Source: Semisulcospira habei
Lineage: Eukaryota > Mollusca > Gastropoda > Semisulcospiridae
Length of the DNA stretch: 64,000 bases
Direction of reading: 5' to 3'
NCBI GenBank assembly: GCA_036245525.1
Contig: BTPG01000007.1
Span: 120,752,344 to 120,816,343 of the forward strand
Shown here: piece by piece, positions 11,715-24,306 of the stretch
How the letters are laid out: each line of letters begins with the position of its first letter
Numbering within the stretch: the first letter of the stretch is position 1
Position numbers and translations under genes: made by a program
The notes under the pieces: model-generated
The model's input: only the letters and a program-made list of their open reading frames with translations
What the model was told of the DNA's origin: nothing
Database searches by the model: none

Positions 11715-11725
11715 AGCGTAACTAG
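11715..11725. repeat. Target-site duplication, right, of RTE LINE
   Basis: Second copy of AGCGTAACTAG, directly after the element's GCCAAGAG end. Confidence 0.9.
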
Positions 11726-11871
11726 ACATGACATAATTTTTATTTTGTTACTTCACTTGTTAGAGGTTTAGCCCTGCCCGCCTTTGACATCATGGATATG
11801 CTATTAAATTTGCCCCACAGCGACCCGTCCTAAAAAGTCTCTTCTATAAATAGAAGGGACTTTAAAACAGC

Positions 11872-11942
11872 AACAAACAAACACAAACAAACAAACAAAC
11901 AAACAAACAAGCAAACAAACAAATAAACAAACAAACACAATA
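11872..11942. repeat. (AAAC)n microsatellite
   Basis: About 16 AAAC units with a few AAGC/AAAT variants. Confidence 0.93.
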
Positions 11943-12083
11943 ACTAACAAAAACAGCAACATCAGCAATGATGAAGGCGTCAACCGACCAGTGACAGTGA
12001 AGGCGTTGAGTCCGATGGTCCATGTTCCCGAAGTTCGGATTTTTCCCCTGAACTAAGGGACCAGGCGATATCCAGGGGACGAG

Positions 12084-12112
12084 CTATTCTGGCACCACCC
12101 TTGAACTATAAT
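12084..12112. repeat. Family B half-hairpin
   Basis: GAGCTATTCTGGCACCACCC and TTGAACTAT match the right arm of family B hairpins; no left arm is present. Confidence 0.7.
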
Positions 12113-12170
12113 AGTAGTTATATAGGAGTAGGTTGTTATATAGGCCTAGGTCGTGTCAGGGCCGAATATG

Positions 12171-12251
12171 TTAACACGTTCGAGGATTGCTGCATTCGGC
12201 TACGCGGCTTTATGCCGCGTATTCCAATGCGGCATGTCTCGAATGAGTTAA
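12171..12251. repeat. Family E palindrome, copy 1, with TTAA ends
   Basis: TTAACACGTTCGAGG to CTCGAATGAGTTAA around a TACGCGGCTTTATGCCGCGTA core; 81 bp, the same length as the copy at 37224-37304. The arms carry a few mismatches. Confidence 0.85.
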
Positions 12252-12372
12252 TGTCAGGAACTAAATGGGACAAAGCCCAAAAGGTTCTATTTGGGGGGTG
12301 AAATATGAAAATTATCTCTTTACGCGGTAGGTGACACTCTAGGGACAAAACGGTACAAGACCCATTCCATCT

Positions 12373-12437
12373 GCAAGAGACATAGATTCTCATGGGCCCC
12401 TGCGGCAGCAGGGGCTCATGAGAATCTATGCCCTTGC
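12373..12437. repeat. Family A palindrome, copy 4
   Basis: GCAAGAGACATAGATTCTCA with a GGGGCTCATGAGAATCTATG partner; the right tail has lost bases (CCCTTGC). Confidence 0.88.
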
Positions 12438-13800
12438 TATCAGACACTGGCTCCGTTACCATCCTCAGAAGAAAGCATTTAGGTGTGAGATGACAACAGA
12501 AAGGAAAGTGGCGTGCAAAGTGGGAAAGGGATTAGATCCAAGGTGTGACTTTAGATCCAGGCGACAGACATGGGCTGGTCTGTTATTCTGGACGTTACGA
12601 CTAAAGGCGGTAAAATTACACACCGGCACAGATGCTGTGGGTCATGTTTTTTTTTTCAGTCGGGCATACGCTGCTGTGCGGATTACAACAAAAATACTGC
12701 GCATATCATGCATAAACTTGATAAAGTATAACAATTGTGTGGAAAACCATAAACTTAATACACAGTCTATGACAGAAAACGTAACACTGTGACGTATAAT
12801 ATAATAACATTATGCTATCTGTTAGCTAAGATATGTTTAATTTTAATCTACGTTTCTTTGCCTGAGGAGGTATACGTGTGATTTCAAAATTCCGCCTAAG
12901 AATAGGAGAGAAAAGTGAAGCGCAGGGATTATCGACTGAGTGTCAATGGTTGCAAGTTACATTGATCAGTGACCGCGATAGTCCTGCACAAAGAGACCAC
13001 AGTGAATGGAGTTATTTAAAGCTCCGTCATTAAGAGTAAACTACACTCAAGGTGAAAATAAATTGTACATTTTGTACTGCACAACCTGTCCACCTATGTG
13101 AGAGGTCTCTTGTCATTACATTTTCAAGATGTGTGTCAATTTATTTCTTTTAGTCAGTAAACAAAGAGACTTGTTGTACATTGACTAAAGAAATAAATAT
13201 TATGGGCATCACGCCATTGAAAAAAATGCGTATAGTATAGTAGCTGTTTGTATGTCCATTTTGGACAATTACAACATTTTTTTTTTCTTTCAAAAAACAA
13301 TAAATTTTGTTGTAATTGTCCTTTCTGGGCGAGTTGTTCTTTGATGCGATTTTCAAACCGTTTGTGATGGGATCATTTCACACAACCGGTGCAAATTGTC
13401 TGAGGAAGGGCCCCAACTTTATGAAACAGTTTCCCAAAGGCGGACAACTTCCCAGGCTAATCGTCCCCGCACAAACAACGCATTGCCAGATTGGTTGGAC
13501 ATCGACACCCCGAGATAGGTAACTCGTTATCACGCCGGGTCAACACACGTGTATGTTTGCAGTAAACAAAGGTGAATGTTTGTAGTAAACACCGTCTGAC
13601 GGGTTCTGTGCAACACCTTCTGTTGACTGTCTCTAGCTAATCAGCCGTGCAAAAGAACCGGCAATTTATGAACATTTTGTGGGCGAGTGATGTTCACACC
13701 GTCACTGCGAGAGGTCGCGAGTTTTGTATCTGAAATCTTTTAAACAATCATCGCCAAAGAACCCCAGCCGTCCAGGGAACCTAGATACCGAATTACGTCA
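12438..13800. other. AT-rich non-coding stretch with one hairpin
   Basis: No gene recognised. At 13263-13321 GGACAATTACAACA and TGTTGTAATTGTCC form a 14-bp perfect stem around an A/T-rich loop of about 31 nt. Short open frames here have no domain character. Confidence 0.55.
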
Positions 13801-13865
13801 GCAAGAGACATAAATCTTCATGAGCCCCCGCACTTGCGGGGTCTCATGAAGATCTACGTCTTTTG
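13801..13865. repeat. Family A palindrome, copy 5
   Basis: GCAAGAGACATAAATCTTCA on the left and TGAAGATCTACGTCTTTTG on the right. The CTTCATGAG/CTCATGAAG change is present in both arms. Confidence 0.88.
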
Positions 13866-14052
13866 ATGTTAGTTGGTGTTTACTTTTCTCGGCAGTAAGC
13901 GGTTTAATGTCTTTAGGGTAGCCGAATTGCGAAAGATAGTGACAGGCTTTCTGCACTGGAGTGTGTTACTGACTTTGAAAAAAATTAATCACACTTAGCC
14001 AATTCGTTCTGGTGATCCGAGAGAACAACAGGGCTATGCAGACACTGTTTTC

Positions 14053-14170
<118 letters not shown>

Positions 14171-14639
14171 CAAAACAACTGAGTAAAGCCCTCTCCCCCA
14201 TTTCTTTCATGGATGTTACTATTTTTTTTTTAAATGTTCTGAATAAAGGAAAATACTAGCCTGACTCAAATGAATATTGAAAGCACTATTTTCTGTTCAT
14301 GCGATTTACAGCCTACGTGTAAACAACGTCATGTGTGACGTAGATAACAACATCATCACGGGGTTACAAATAATGTAGACTCATGGGTGTGATGTCATCA
14401 CGAACGAAGTGTGATGTCATCAGGCGAGAGACAAATGAGGCGTTGCTATCGTCACACCGCCCGCTAATCTCGTCACCTGTGTGCGTAATCCACTCAGTCC
14501 GGCTACCGATACTCGGTGTTGTGGCCAGAGCCGGGTAGATCACTGACATATCGATACGATAGGGTAAATAGGTAATGGCAATCTAAACGTCTGGCGACCC
14601 TTACTTCATCAGGCTAGTCCCGTCCCCAATGCGGGCAAA

Positions 14640-14706
14640 ACTTCTTCGGGCTCTCGACGGCCGCAGCGGGCCCTCTGCGGCCGTCGTGGGCCCGAGGACC
14701 TTTGCG
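14640..14706. repeat. Family F GC-rich palindrome, copy 2
   Basis: CGGGCTCTCGACGGCCGCAG against CTGCGGCCGTCGTGGGCCCG around a GGGCCC-like centre. AAACTTCT and GACCTTT lie outside, as in copy 1 (GGTCTTT/GAACCTTTT). Confidence 0.78.
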
Positions 14707-15331
14707 CACTTTGATGCAGGTTGTAAAGTCGTTCACTGAACCCCAGATAACTCACTTAGTTTGGGCTAGGGTCGATCTTTGTTTTTAATAAAAATTATCA
14801 GCTGCACTGCACCGTCTTTAAAAAAAACGGCTTCTTGACACTTGTGAAATGATCGGCTAGCTGTTCTCTTTAGGCAGGTGTGTTTATGTTTTCTAATTTA
14901 AAGTTTGGAAGCGGCCGGCAATGGCCCACATGTCTACACGCTACGACATACAATATACTCTTACCTGAGCCCCCCCCCCCCCCCCCTACATTCAACACCT
15001 CTCCCACCCCACCCCACCCCGTTCCTCCACACAGTCAATCAATCCGTGATACCACCCACAGACATGAAATCTCGCACCTTCTCGCCAAAAATGCTGTAGA
15101 GAACTTTATAGGTCAAGTTGAGAACCCATACACTGGGGTGTCAGTAACTGTCACCCTTGGTAGATTGTCTTTCCTTGGTTAAACAAGTCACTGAACCGTC
15201 TCCTAATCTAGAAGGCACAGAGTGTCATACGCTTCTAAAGACACAGAATGTATGAACATCTACCTCGTTACTTTGAAGTAGAGTAGCTGCGTTCAGAGCT
15301 TCAAACTAAAATCAATGCAATTGAGAGTCCA
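14707..15331. other. Unannotated stretch with a poly-C tract
   Basis: Contains C18 at 14971-14988 followed by CCACCCC repeats. Open frames across it are low complexity. No gene seen. Confidence 0.5.
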
Positions 15332-15402
15332 TGTGTGCGGGTCTGTGGTTTTGGGCCTTACGGCCTACGGCCGTAAGGTCCAAAATCACAGACCAGCACA
15401 CA
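15332..15402. repeat. Family C palindrome, copy 1
   Basis: TGTGTGCGGGTCTGTGGTTT, then TGGGCCTTACGGCC, a TAC loop and a mirrored arm ending AGACCAGCACACA. Arms are about 34 bp with a 3-nt loop. Other copies: 47424, 49926, 52731, 61278 and 62280. Confidence 0.9.
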
Positions 15403-15868
15403 AATATTTGACCAGACGCGGATGACTGGTGCCCGTGTGTCGCAACCTTCCACGAGTAGCCCGCCCCTTTCGAGTAATACCTAAGCGGTGTCTGAAAACG
15501 TCGTTGGCCCCTCGGTAAAACGTTTTCCTATCACAGGATAGCGATGGGTGTATCAGGTTATGACGTCTTTTTTTCCACCTGAAAGATGACATGGCAGACA
15601 AGGAGGATTGATACTTATGTGAGGTAGAGAGGTTTGGTTTTGACGGCTGCAGTCATCAGTGACTATAGTCTGTCGATAGGATTACATAAAGGAGAACGCA
15701 TCATTTTAACATGGGACCATTATCCAGGCGGCAGCAGAGACAATTAGGTTTTACTTTCCTGTTTAACACGTCTGGTGACGTATAGCGGCAAACGGACTTT
15801 GCATAGAATAATTAAACATTTTCCTAATTGTGCAGAGGCCGTATGAAGTCCAAACATATAAATAGGGT

Positions 15869-16040
15869 GACGGTCAGCTCGCCCATATGCCAACTCACCC
15901 AGTCAACTCGCCAAGGTAAGGGTCAACTCGTCCAAGGTGTCGGTCATCTCGCCCAAAAAGCGGTTAACTCGCTAAAGTAAGCGGTCAACTCGCACAAGGG
16001 TAGAGTCAACTATCCCAATTTAGAGTCACCTCGCCCAAGT
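15869..16040. repeat. About 21-bp minisatellite
   Basis: Eight or so diverged units of the form GGTCAACTCGCCCAAGGTAAG: GGTCAGCTCGCCCA, AGTCAACTCGCCAA, GGTCAACTCGTCCAA, GGTCATCTCGCCCAA, GGTTAACTCGCTAAA, GGTCAACTCGCACAA, AGTCAACTATCCCAA, AGTCACCTCGCCCAA. Non-coding. Confidence 0.88.
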
Positions 16041-16382
16041 ATTTTAGTCTAGTCTTATGGACGCTCACATGTCTATATGTTTCCATGGATATTTGTGGGA
16101 GGTTAATACAGTACACTGATGTGTGTGTGTTTGAACTGTTTATACACTGTGTATGCGACTGTGTGTATGACGGTGTGTTTGTGTGTGTGTCAGTGTGTGT
16201 GTGTTTTTTTAGCCTGTTGATTAGTTTCTGATCCTCATATTATCATTACGGCAGTTAAATTTACTTGAAATGGTTTGCCGACCATAAAGTGTTTAACCTA
16301 TTTATAGCAGCAAGGCCTATACACTGATACCGCAATGAATTCCACGCTGACAGAGTGTGATGTCCAATATTTATCTGAGAGG

Positions 16383-17268
<886 letters not shown>

Positions 17269-17597
17269 GATGACGATGATGATGAAACGTTTTTATTCAG
17301 GAAAAAAAGTTTTAGGCATAGCAATGCCTATCTTCCAAACTGTCCTGCTACTCTACACATATAAAAATACATCAGACGATACAGCAAAAGATAAAATATA
17401 TATAAGTACCCATACCCCACCCCACCCCCACCATCAGAAATAATAAAAAGTAACAATAAAAAATAAAATACAAAAAGAATTAAAACAATGTATGTACGTG
17501 TATGAACCTGACATGTTAATGCAGACAGTCAAACTATTACATAATCTGCAGCAATCTGCTGTGCTGGAGCAACATACTAAGCAGAAAAATAGAACAT

Positions 17598-17861
17598 TCA
17601 CATCGACAGCAGATATTTATGGACGCGAGCTCTGAAGATAGATAACTTTGAAATAGACTTTAAATGAGAGGGTAAGTTATTCCATGACTTAGCACCGGAA
17701 AATGATATGCTAGATTTGAAGATGTCGATTCTCGGTTTTGGGAGATGGAGTAAGCTGTTCCTCGTGTTCTCTCTATTCGTATGAGAAAACAGCTCACGGA
17801 GATAGGGAGGGGTGGCATCGTTTAGAATTTTTTGCACAAGTAAGTATCTATTAAGTTCCAA
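17598..17861 (-). pseudogene. CR1/L2-like LINE, C-terminal block
   Basis: Reads PPYLRELFSHTNRENTRN, SLLHLPKPRIDIFKSSI and FSGAKSWNNLPSHLKS, then ends HKYLLSM at 17598. Nearly the same block is seen in the neighbouring fragment at 16899-17079, which ties the two copies to one family. Confidence 0.82.
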
Positions 17862-17958
17862 TTGTTTACTGAGTGGTAGGATATTAAGGGCCTTCAGTCT
17901 TTCATCAGTAGGGGACGAACCAGGAAGAATAAGCTTAATACCTCGCCGGTAAAGGGAA

Positions 17959-18894
17959 TTAATTTGTTTTCAAATGAATGTCTCCACAGCCGTCCCAGAT
18001 ATTGGAAGCATAATTACAATGTGTCTTGATGTGTGCGTTAAAGAATAGTTTTCGAGCATCAATGTCAACTATACGACTTAATTTGGATAATAAAAAGAGA
18101 TTCTTCGAAATAGTTTTACAGGCAGTTTCTATGTGAGGCTCCCAGCTGAGCTGTTCGTCGACTGTCACTCCTAACAAACGATGTTTTGACACTTGCTCTA
18201 TGGGCTGAGAGTGAAGGGACAGCACAAAGGGTTGCAAACCACGTTGATGCTTTTGGCGTGTTGTCACCAACATACTTTTCGTTTTAGGAATACTAATAAT
18301 CATATGATTTTCTTCACACCAAGTTGACACTTCATCTAAACTATGTTGGAGGACAGCGCTCACGGTTGACACATTTTTATCAGATACATATAATGATGTA
18401 TCGTCAGCAAATAGTTCACAGTTTGTGTCGGGGTGTGATATTGACAGTGGAAGGTCATTTATAAAGATGTTGAATAATAACGGTCCTAGGGTGGATCTCT
18501 GAGGAACACCATGGGTCACCAGTCCTTTCGCTGAGTATTTACCATTCAAGAACACTTTCTGCGTTCTGTCTAAGAGATAGGACGAGAGAAAAGCGACTGC
18601 ATTTGAGTCAATGTGATATAAAGGTAACTTCTTTAGTAAGATTGAGTGGTTAATGAGATCGAAGGCTTTTTTAAGATCTAGAAATACTACACCTGAAAGT
18701 TTGGACTCATTTATGGCAGTAAGCCATTTGTGGTTTATGAGAGTTAAGGCTGTCTGACACGAATGTTTAGGCCGAAAAGCTGATTGTGCAGTACTAATAA
18801 GGCGGTTTCTCCAGGAAGTGAAGTAAATGATTATGTATATGCTTTTCAAGTGGTTTGGACACTGCTGATAAGATTGAAATGGGTCTGTACTCAC
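17959..18894 (-). pseudogene. CR1/L2-like LINE, RT palm and thumb
   Basis: Contains AQSAFRPKHSCQTALTLI, VVFLDLKKAFDLINHSILL, HGVPQRSTLGPLLFNIFIND and the intact catalytic box ELFADDTSLYV (FADD at 18400-18411), then LGVTVDEQLSWEPHI. In GVPQRS the Gly usually found after Gln is Arg, a likely damaging change. The frame breaks at both ends: upstream it overlaps the next segment in another frame around 18794-18894, and downstream it stops at 17959 (LKTN). Confidence 0.86.
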
Positions 18895-19117
18895 TTGGGT
18901 CGCTCAGATCTTTGCTTTTTGGTAGAGGAATAACTTTTGCTATTTTCAATTCATCGGGAAACATGTTCTTTTGAATCGAAAGGTTATATATAAAGGTTAA
19001 TGATTCAACAATATAAGGGAGCGCAATTTTCAGGATTTTACTGCTAATACCGTCTACACCACAAGATGTTTTACTTTTCATGTTGGTTATAGATTTTCCT
19101 ACATCAAGGACGGTCAT
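18794..19117 (-). pseudogene. CR1/L2-like LINE, RT fingers
   Basis: N-terminal RT motifs: SKTSCGVDGISSKILK, IAKVIPLPKSKD and SEYRPISILSAVSKPLEKHI. It ends in HFLEKPPY followed by a stop; the next motif (AQSAFRPKHS) continues in a different frame. It is the same element as 17959-18894. Confidence 0.84.
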
Positions 19118-19159
19118 TAGGGGAACTGAGAAAGTATTGCCGGCGTTTATCTGACTGTG

Positions 19160-19621
19160 CTATTTCAATTGTTCTGAACATATGTATTCACCTGGCTCAC
19201 TGGTGTTCGTCTGTGACAGGGTTTTAACAATGTTAAGAAAGTGTTCATTAAATACATCAGCTGTGAGGTGCGGGGGGACACTCGTTGATTTGCTAGATTG
19301 TCCTTTAGTAAATGTGTTAATCACCTGCCACACGCTGCGTATGTCTTTGCCGCCCGCAATAATCTTTTCAGCATACTGCCTCTGTGCTTTACGTACTAAT
19401 GATTTAACTAGGTTTCGCTGTTTTTTGTACTCGTCAAATTTCTTTTGTTGTTTCAATAGATCTCTTAGTTCCATCGCAGTTTTAATCTCATCCGTCAGCC
19501 GCTCAGGCACAGTGGGGTGTTTAACACGCTTAGTGCGCCTCGGGGCATGTCTGTCAAGAACACCGAGGAACAACTTATACCAGTGGGACAGCGCTACATT
19601 GGGATCGTTATAGTTATACAC
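19160..19621 (-). pseudogene. CR1/L2-like LINE, endonuclease-RT linker
   Basis: Lys/Arg-rich linker typical of this class: HAPRRTKRVKHPTVPERLTD, LVKSLVRKAQRQYAEKII and VWQVINTFTKGQSSKS, then LTADVFNEHFLNI just before the RT. One frame over 150 residues, so only lightly decayed. Confidence 0.78.
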
Positions 19622-19636
19622 ATCGGAAAATGGTGT

Positions 19637-20041
19637 TTAGGAAAGTTCATGCAAAAAATCATCTTGGTTACATTTTTTGAATGATCTGTAGAGGATGGTT
19701 ATATGCTCCTTATGAAGTTTCTTTGGCAACTTCGCAGATAATGAAAAACAAATAGAAAAACAACAACAAAAAAAAAAACTGATAGAGGTGCTGGGTACAT
19801 AGACATTGCTAAGGGCAATGGCGTTGGTTGTATAAACATGGTCAATTAATGTGGATGAAGTAGCAGTGACCCTGGTGGGTGACTGAACTACTTGTGTAAG
19901 GCCTAAGAACGTTATCATGGATTTCCATGACGTGTTGCCAGGTTTCAATAAATCAACATTAAAATCACCGAGTACATGTATATCACCTTTGGAGTTTTGT
20001 ACTTTGTCAACCATTACAACAAAATCATCTTGCCAGGACAC
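19637..20041 (-). pseudogene. CR1/L2-like LINE, end of the endonuclease
   Basis: Last part of an APE-type endonuclease: DIHVLGDFNVDLLKPG, SPTRVTATSSTLIDHVYT. It then runs into a T-rich insertion (19748-19780 as A-rich on plus) and further linker. The upstream half, including the catalytic Glu, is missing because the copy is 5'-truncated at the (GA)n array. Confidence 0.8.
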
Positions 20042-20059
20042 TGTAGCTGCGGGGTTTCT

Positions 20060-20206
<147 letters not shown>

Positions 20207-20572
20207 TAATTTATTTTCCGTGGTCTGCCATTGCCTTTACAACATGTGCGCCATGCCACGTCAATGGTTTAGTACTTTTGCAATGTTTATGAGACATTTC
20301 TTTCCCCCCGTAACAAATTTGTAATGAAGAAATTTGTGATACACCTCCTTGGGAAGAAAGTCTTTACTTACACGAGTACCCACCTAAATTCAGTGACGAA
20401 GTCTCAAACCTTGGCCTTAATAGGAAATGCTCATATAATTTTGTGACATTGGAGCACACGCTTTTCGAAAATATATTCGCAAAGAATCACTTTTTTATAC
20501 ACATATTCTATGTAGCGTCTGCTGCAAGTATAGCGTATCGGTTGATTGCAGACTGGAAATTGCGGTCTTAGA

Positions 20573-20655
20573 AAGGCAATAAGACAGTAAATCCATTATG
20601 TGGATAGCGAGATGTCGCTTTTCACACAAATGGACTTACCATCTTTTGCCTTCCT
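20573..20655. repeat. Family G hairpin, copy 2
   Basis: AAAGGCAATAAGACAGTAAA TCCAT...AGCGAGA and TCGCTTTTCAC..AAATGGACTTACC..TTTTGCCTT pair imperfectly. Confidence 0.68.
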
Positions 20656-20813
20656 TGGGCGAACTGGTTGATACATCATTACTTAATGTAGCTTTCTTCG
20701 CGTAGAAATTAACTCCATCAAGACATACTTAGTGTTTACAAAGCAAATCACAAGTAAGCGTAAGATTAGGCCTACATGTGTCACTTCGAACCTCATATCT
20801 GCCGATTTCTTAA

Positions 20814-20890
20814 GCAAGAGTCATAGTTTCTCATGAGCCCAGCCGTCCCAGTGGTGGCTGGGCTGAGCCCATGAGAATCTATTCCTCTTC
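20814..20890. repeat. Family A palindrome, variant core
   Basis: GCAAGAGTCATAGTTTCTCA and TGAGAATCTATTCCTCTT flank an unusual core (GCCCAGCCGTCCC...GGTGGCTGGGCTGAGCCC) in place of GCCCCCGC/GCGGGGGC. Confidence 0.82.
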
Positions 20891-21218
20891 CTCCACGTAT
20901 GCCACGTCTTGTTCTATGTACACCTATTTACAACTTTTCCCGATGAGGGAGAAGTAGGGTGTTCGCTTGTGACTAATTCATCTTGTTAAACGTCGACGTG
21001 CCTGGCAAGACATTCTTCAAGACCTCAAGCCGTAACAAACAAACGCTGATCTTTTTCAAGTGTCGCGAAGTGGTCGACAGCGCTCAAATTTTGTCACCTT
21101 TTGTGGGCTGTCACACTCAAATTCTGTCGGCCTTTGTCTCTGTGCATGTCGCTAAGAGCGCGTAGGCAGACCACCCGTCGCCGCGTCAGAGGTCACTACG
21201 CCGAGATCTTTTTAATTT

Positions 21219-21284
21219 GCAAGAGGCATAGATTCTCATGAGCTCCTGTCAACGCATGGGCTCATGCGAATCTATGCCTCTTGC
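21219..21284. repeat. Family A palindrome, copy 7
   Basis: GCAAGAGGCATAGATTCTCA / GCGAATCTATGCCTCTTGC with an eroded core. Confidence 0.85.
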
Positions 21285-22628
21285 TGTTACGGATAAGTTA
21301 CATTTACCTCTATTTCTGCTACTATACAGGAGGCAGTAACACTGGTTTGGACAAGTCATTGGCACGCCATTACAAGTTCAAACTGATCGTTGAATTTAGT
21401 TCGATCATTTGATTTTGAACACGGATGTAAGTTTGATCTTTGCCTAGCAATAGTCAGTTATTATACCTCTATTTAACTTCGAAAGACTCTGCAGTATGCA
21501 GTGGCTCATGAGAATCTGAGAAATGTGCAGAAGTTTGACGAGTCAAGTCAGTACAAGGTTGCGAAAAGGGTGTAGCAGAAGCGACAAAAGTCGCGCCCCT
21601 TGAACGAGTGTGGGAACCTTTTCAATACAGGTTTAAAACTATTTGCGTGAAACTGCGGGTGTCTTGTTAGGTCAACGCACACTTAGAATATTCACAAACT
21701 CATCTGCAAGCGGCAAGACTTCTCATGAGACCTGAGTGTGGGAATTTCAGAGGCGTGAATGTGTATATCTTTTCAAGTCGTGAAGACTTAGCAGCCCCCC
21801 CCCCCCCCCAACACAAAATACCTCACATCTGCAAACTACATAGATGCTCATGACCCGGGTAACAGTATCTACAGGGACTAATGAGAATCTAAACCTATTG
21901 CTGGGAGACATTTGCTTTATGTACATCCTCAGGTTGGGCGAGTCATCGGGGATTTGAACAAACGACTGACTAATTTCTAGGCGTGAATCTGTAGGTGTCA
22001 TTTCACGTGAAACCTTCCCCACTGCATGCAGCATAGATTCTCATGAATGCAGGGACTCGTGAGAATCTACGCAGCTTGCTGGCAGATTTGTTACATTTAC
22101 ATCCCTGACTGACCATGCCATCAGGGGTAAACACAGACGGATGTGTCTGCTAGCTCGGTCAGTCCACTACTTACCGTGCGCGCGAAGTCCATTACCTGTA
22201 TTGCGGGGGTTGCGTAACTGTCGGTTGTAGCGGCCGGAAGCCACAGCAACTAACCAGACGTCTTTGTTTACGGGGTGAAAAAAACAATCGTTCGCCTTTT
22301 TTGTGGTCATTTCAGCTTCTGAAGGTGGTCAGAGCAACAGACATACACGTGACAGAGAAATCCTCATAGAGTTAATTAACGGATCGACTTCTGGACTGCT
22401 GTGTCGGACTAATACATTCGTTTCTGGACTCACTTTTGCAGGTATGCATTTTTATTTGGCTCTTTCATTTTTTAAAATATGTAATATTTATAGGTATTTG
22501 TTATTATTTGTTATTATTTAATACAGGAAGGAGGTGTTCATTTATCCATGTATGTGCGGTTCTCCCTCTGTCGTCTGTGTGGTGGCAGTACCGGTGCTAG
22601 CGCATATAAATGTCAGTTCCTTTATTAA
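21285..22628. other. Non-coding stretch with two decayed family A hairpins
   Basis: Decayed copies lie at 21831-21901 (GCAAACTACATAGATGCTCA ... AATGAGAATCTAAACC) and 22023-22079 (GCAGCATAGATTCTCATGAA ... CGTGAGAATCTACGCAG). A C14 tract sits near 21795. No gene is supported. Confidence 0.65.
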
Positions 22629-22835
22629 ATCATTCAGCCCGAACGGTCGTATTTCCCAAATTTTGGAATCTTCATCTAATGACTATACACCAGTTTTAGG
22701 AGATGGATCGACCATGATAATTCAAGGGCAGTGCCAGGTTAGTTTGGCGCCGACAGGCGCCAAGGTAACCTGGGACTACCCTTGAATTATCAAGGTCGAC
22801 ACATCTTCTGCTGTATTGCGTCACTGAACGGGTGA
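22629..22835. repeat. Family B element, subfamily 1, copy 1
   Basis: Outer blocks CATTCAGCCCGAACGG and TCACTGAACGGGT, with inner hairpin AATTCAAGGGCAGTGCCAGG...TTTGGCGCCGACAGGCGCCAA...CCTGGGACTACCCTTGAATT. It carries the TTTCCCAAATTTTGGA motif common to this subfamily. Confidence 0.85.
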
Positions 22836-22943
22836 ACAGTGCGAGTGAGCGCTGCTCTCAAATGAAAATTGTGCAGTCAACTAATCAGAAAAAAAGGGTT
22901 TCAATCCATTGACTGCCGAGACAAACATGAACATGATCCAGTG

Positions 22944-23009
22944 GCAAGACACATAGATCCTCATGAGCCCCCGCGACTGCGGGGGCTCATGAGGACCTAT
23001 GCCTCTTGC
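22944..23009. repeat. Family A palindrome, copy 10
   Basis: GGCAAGACACATAGATCCTC and GAGGACCTATGCCTCTTGC around CCCCGCGACTGCGGGG. It lies between ATTGACTGCCGAGACAAA on the left and GACAGGAAAGGGGTTAA on the right, so it may be the centre of a longer element. Confidence 0.88.
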
Positions 23010-23140
23010 TGAGACTAATTTGTATCCATGTTTCTTGGACAGTGAATGAACTAAGATTTCGGAAACAAAAATGTACGTAGAGTGACAGGAAAGGGGTTAA
23101 ATTTGTATCGCTAGCCGATAGGCCTACATGTGTGATGCGC

Positions 23141-23363
23141 TTAACCCATATCATACTGAGGCTAAAAGCTTCAAAATTGTACACTGCCATATGCAAGCTA
23201 CATTATAGTACTTACAGATAAGGATATAGACCAATAGCTATAGTTCAAGGGTGGTATAAGAATAGCTTGGCGCCTAGAGGCGCCAAGCTTTCTGGCACAA
23301 CCCTTGAACTATTTTAGTCAAACTTATCTCACACACTGGTGTATTCCGAATGATAAGGGTTAA
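23141..23363. repeat. Family B element, subfamily 2, left member of an inverted pair
   Basis: TTAACCCATATCATACTGAG at the left, GAATGATAAGGGTTAA at the right. The central hairpin is GTTCAAGGGTGGTATAAGAA.. / ..TTCTGGCACAACCCTTGAAC around GGCGCCTAGAGGCGCC. Confidence 0.87.
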
Positions 23364-23531
23364 AAATAAAGAAAAAAAAAAGAAAAAGGCATTCCTGTTA
23401 AGGCGTATCCATTTGTACAAAATTTGTCAAAGATATTTTTACATTTCAGTGTTCTTCGCCTTATCATGGCCCAAATTTCAATCCTTAAATTCTCTCTGAT
23501 TTGTGCAATGTCTTCAATCGAGACATATATT

Positions 23532-23756
23532 TCTAACCCTTATCATTCTGAATACACCAGTGTGTGAAATAAGTTTGACTAAAATAGTTCAAGGGTAATA
23601 CCAGAATAGCTTGGCGCCTAGAGGCGCCAAGCTATTCTGGCCCCACTCTTGAACTAAAGCCGTTGGTCTATATCCTTATCTGTAAGTACTATAATTTAGC
23701 TTGCATATGGCAGTGTACACATTTGAAGCTTTTAGTCTCAGTATGATATGGGTTAA
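23532..23756. repeat. Family B element, subfamily 2, right member of an inverted pair
   Basis: The reverse-oriented counterpart of 23141-23363: TCTAACCCTTATCATTCTGA at the left and GATATGGGTTAAC at the right. The two members are about 90% alike, with a 168-bp spacer. Confidence 0.87.
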
Positions 23757-24306
23757 CATTAATGTGCATCAGACATAAACGATTACTATTAGGATTTTCG
23801 TCTGGAGTCTTTATCATACGTTGTGAGGAACCCAAACAATTTATGTCTGTATTTCTGTTTTGGTTATAAGGAAGCATAGACATACCCAAAACCCAGTCAA
23901 TCCCAGAGCATACTATAATGGCAGCTAATCTGATTAACACTAATTATGTAATCCACACCGGTGCTTTTGAAGTTAGTGTGACTATACTACTTAATTGCTT
24001 TTGCGTGATTAACGATAAACTGAGGTGCGGTCACGTCCCGACAATGCGCTGCTGTTTTTTCCCACTGGTATTGAATGTTCTTAAAATCGAAAAACCTGGT
24101 TCGCTGGATTCTAACAGAGTGCAGTTTACAGACGAGAACTGCTAGTTTCACGATGTATTTCGATTTGCAGTATAAACATTTTGGGTTCCACTATGAATCC
24201 TGATTGATTCATAATAATAATTGTCGCAACTTTGGAGGCGCCGATAAACACTGTGAACCGGCTGCGGGTGTAACCGATTAGCTCAAGCTAATCTGGCACT
24301 GTAAGC

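Noticed and set aside
15869..16040. Coding repeat (ankyrin- or zinc finger-like)
   Set aside because: Unit length is not a constant multiple of three and frames contain stops.
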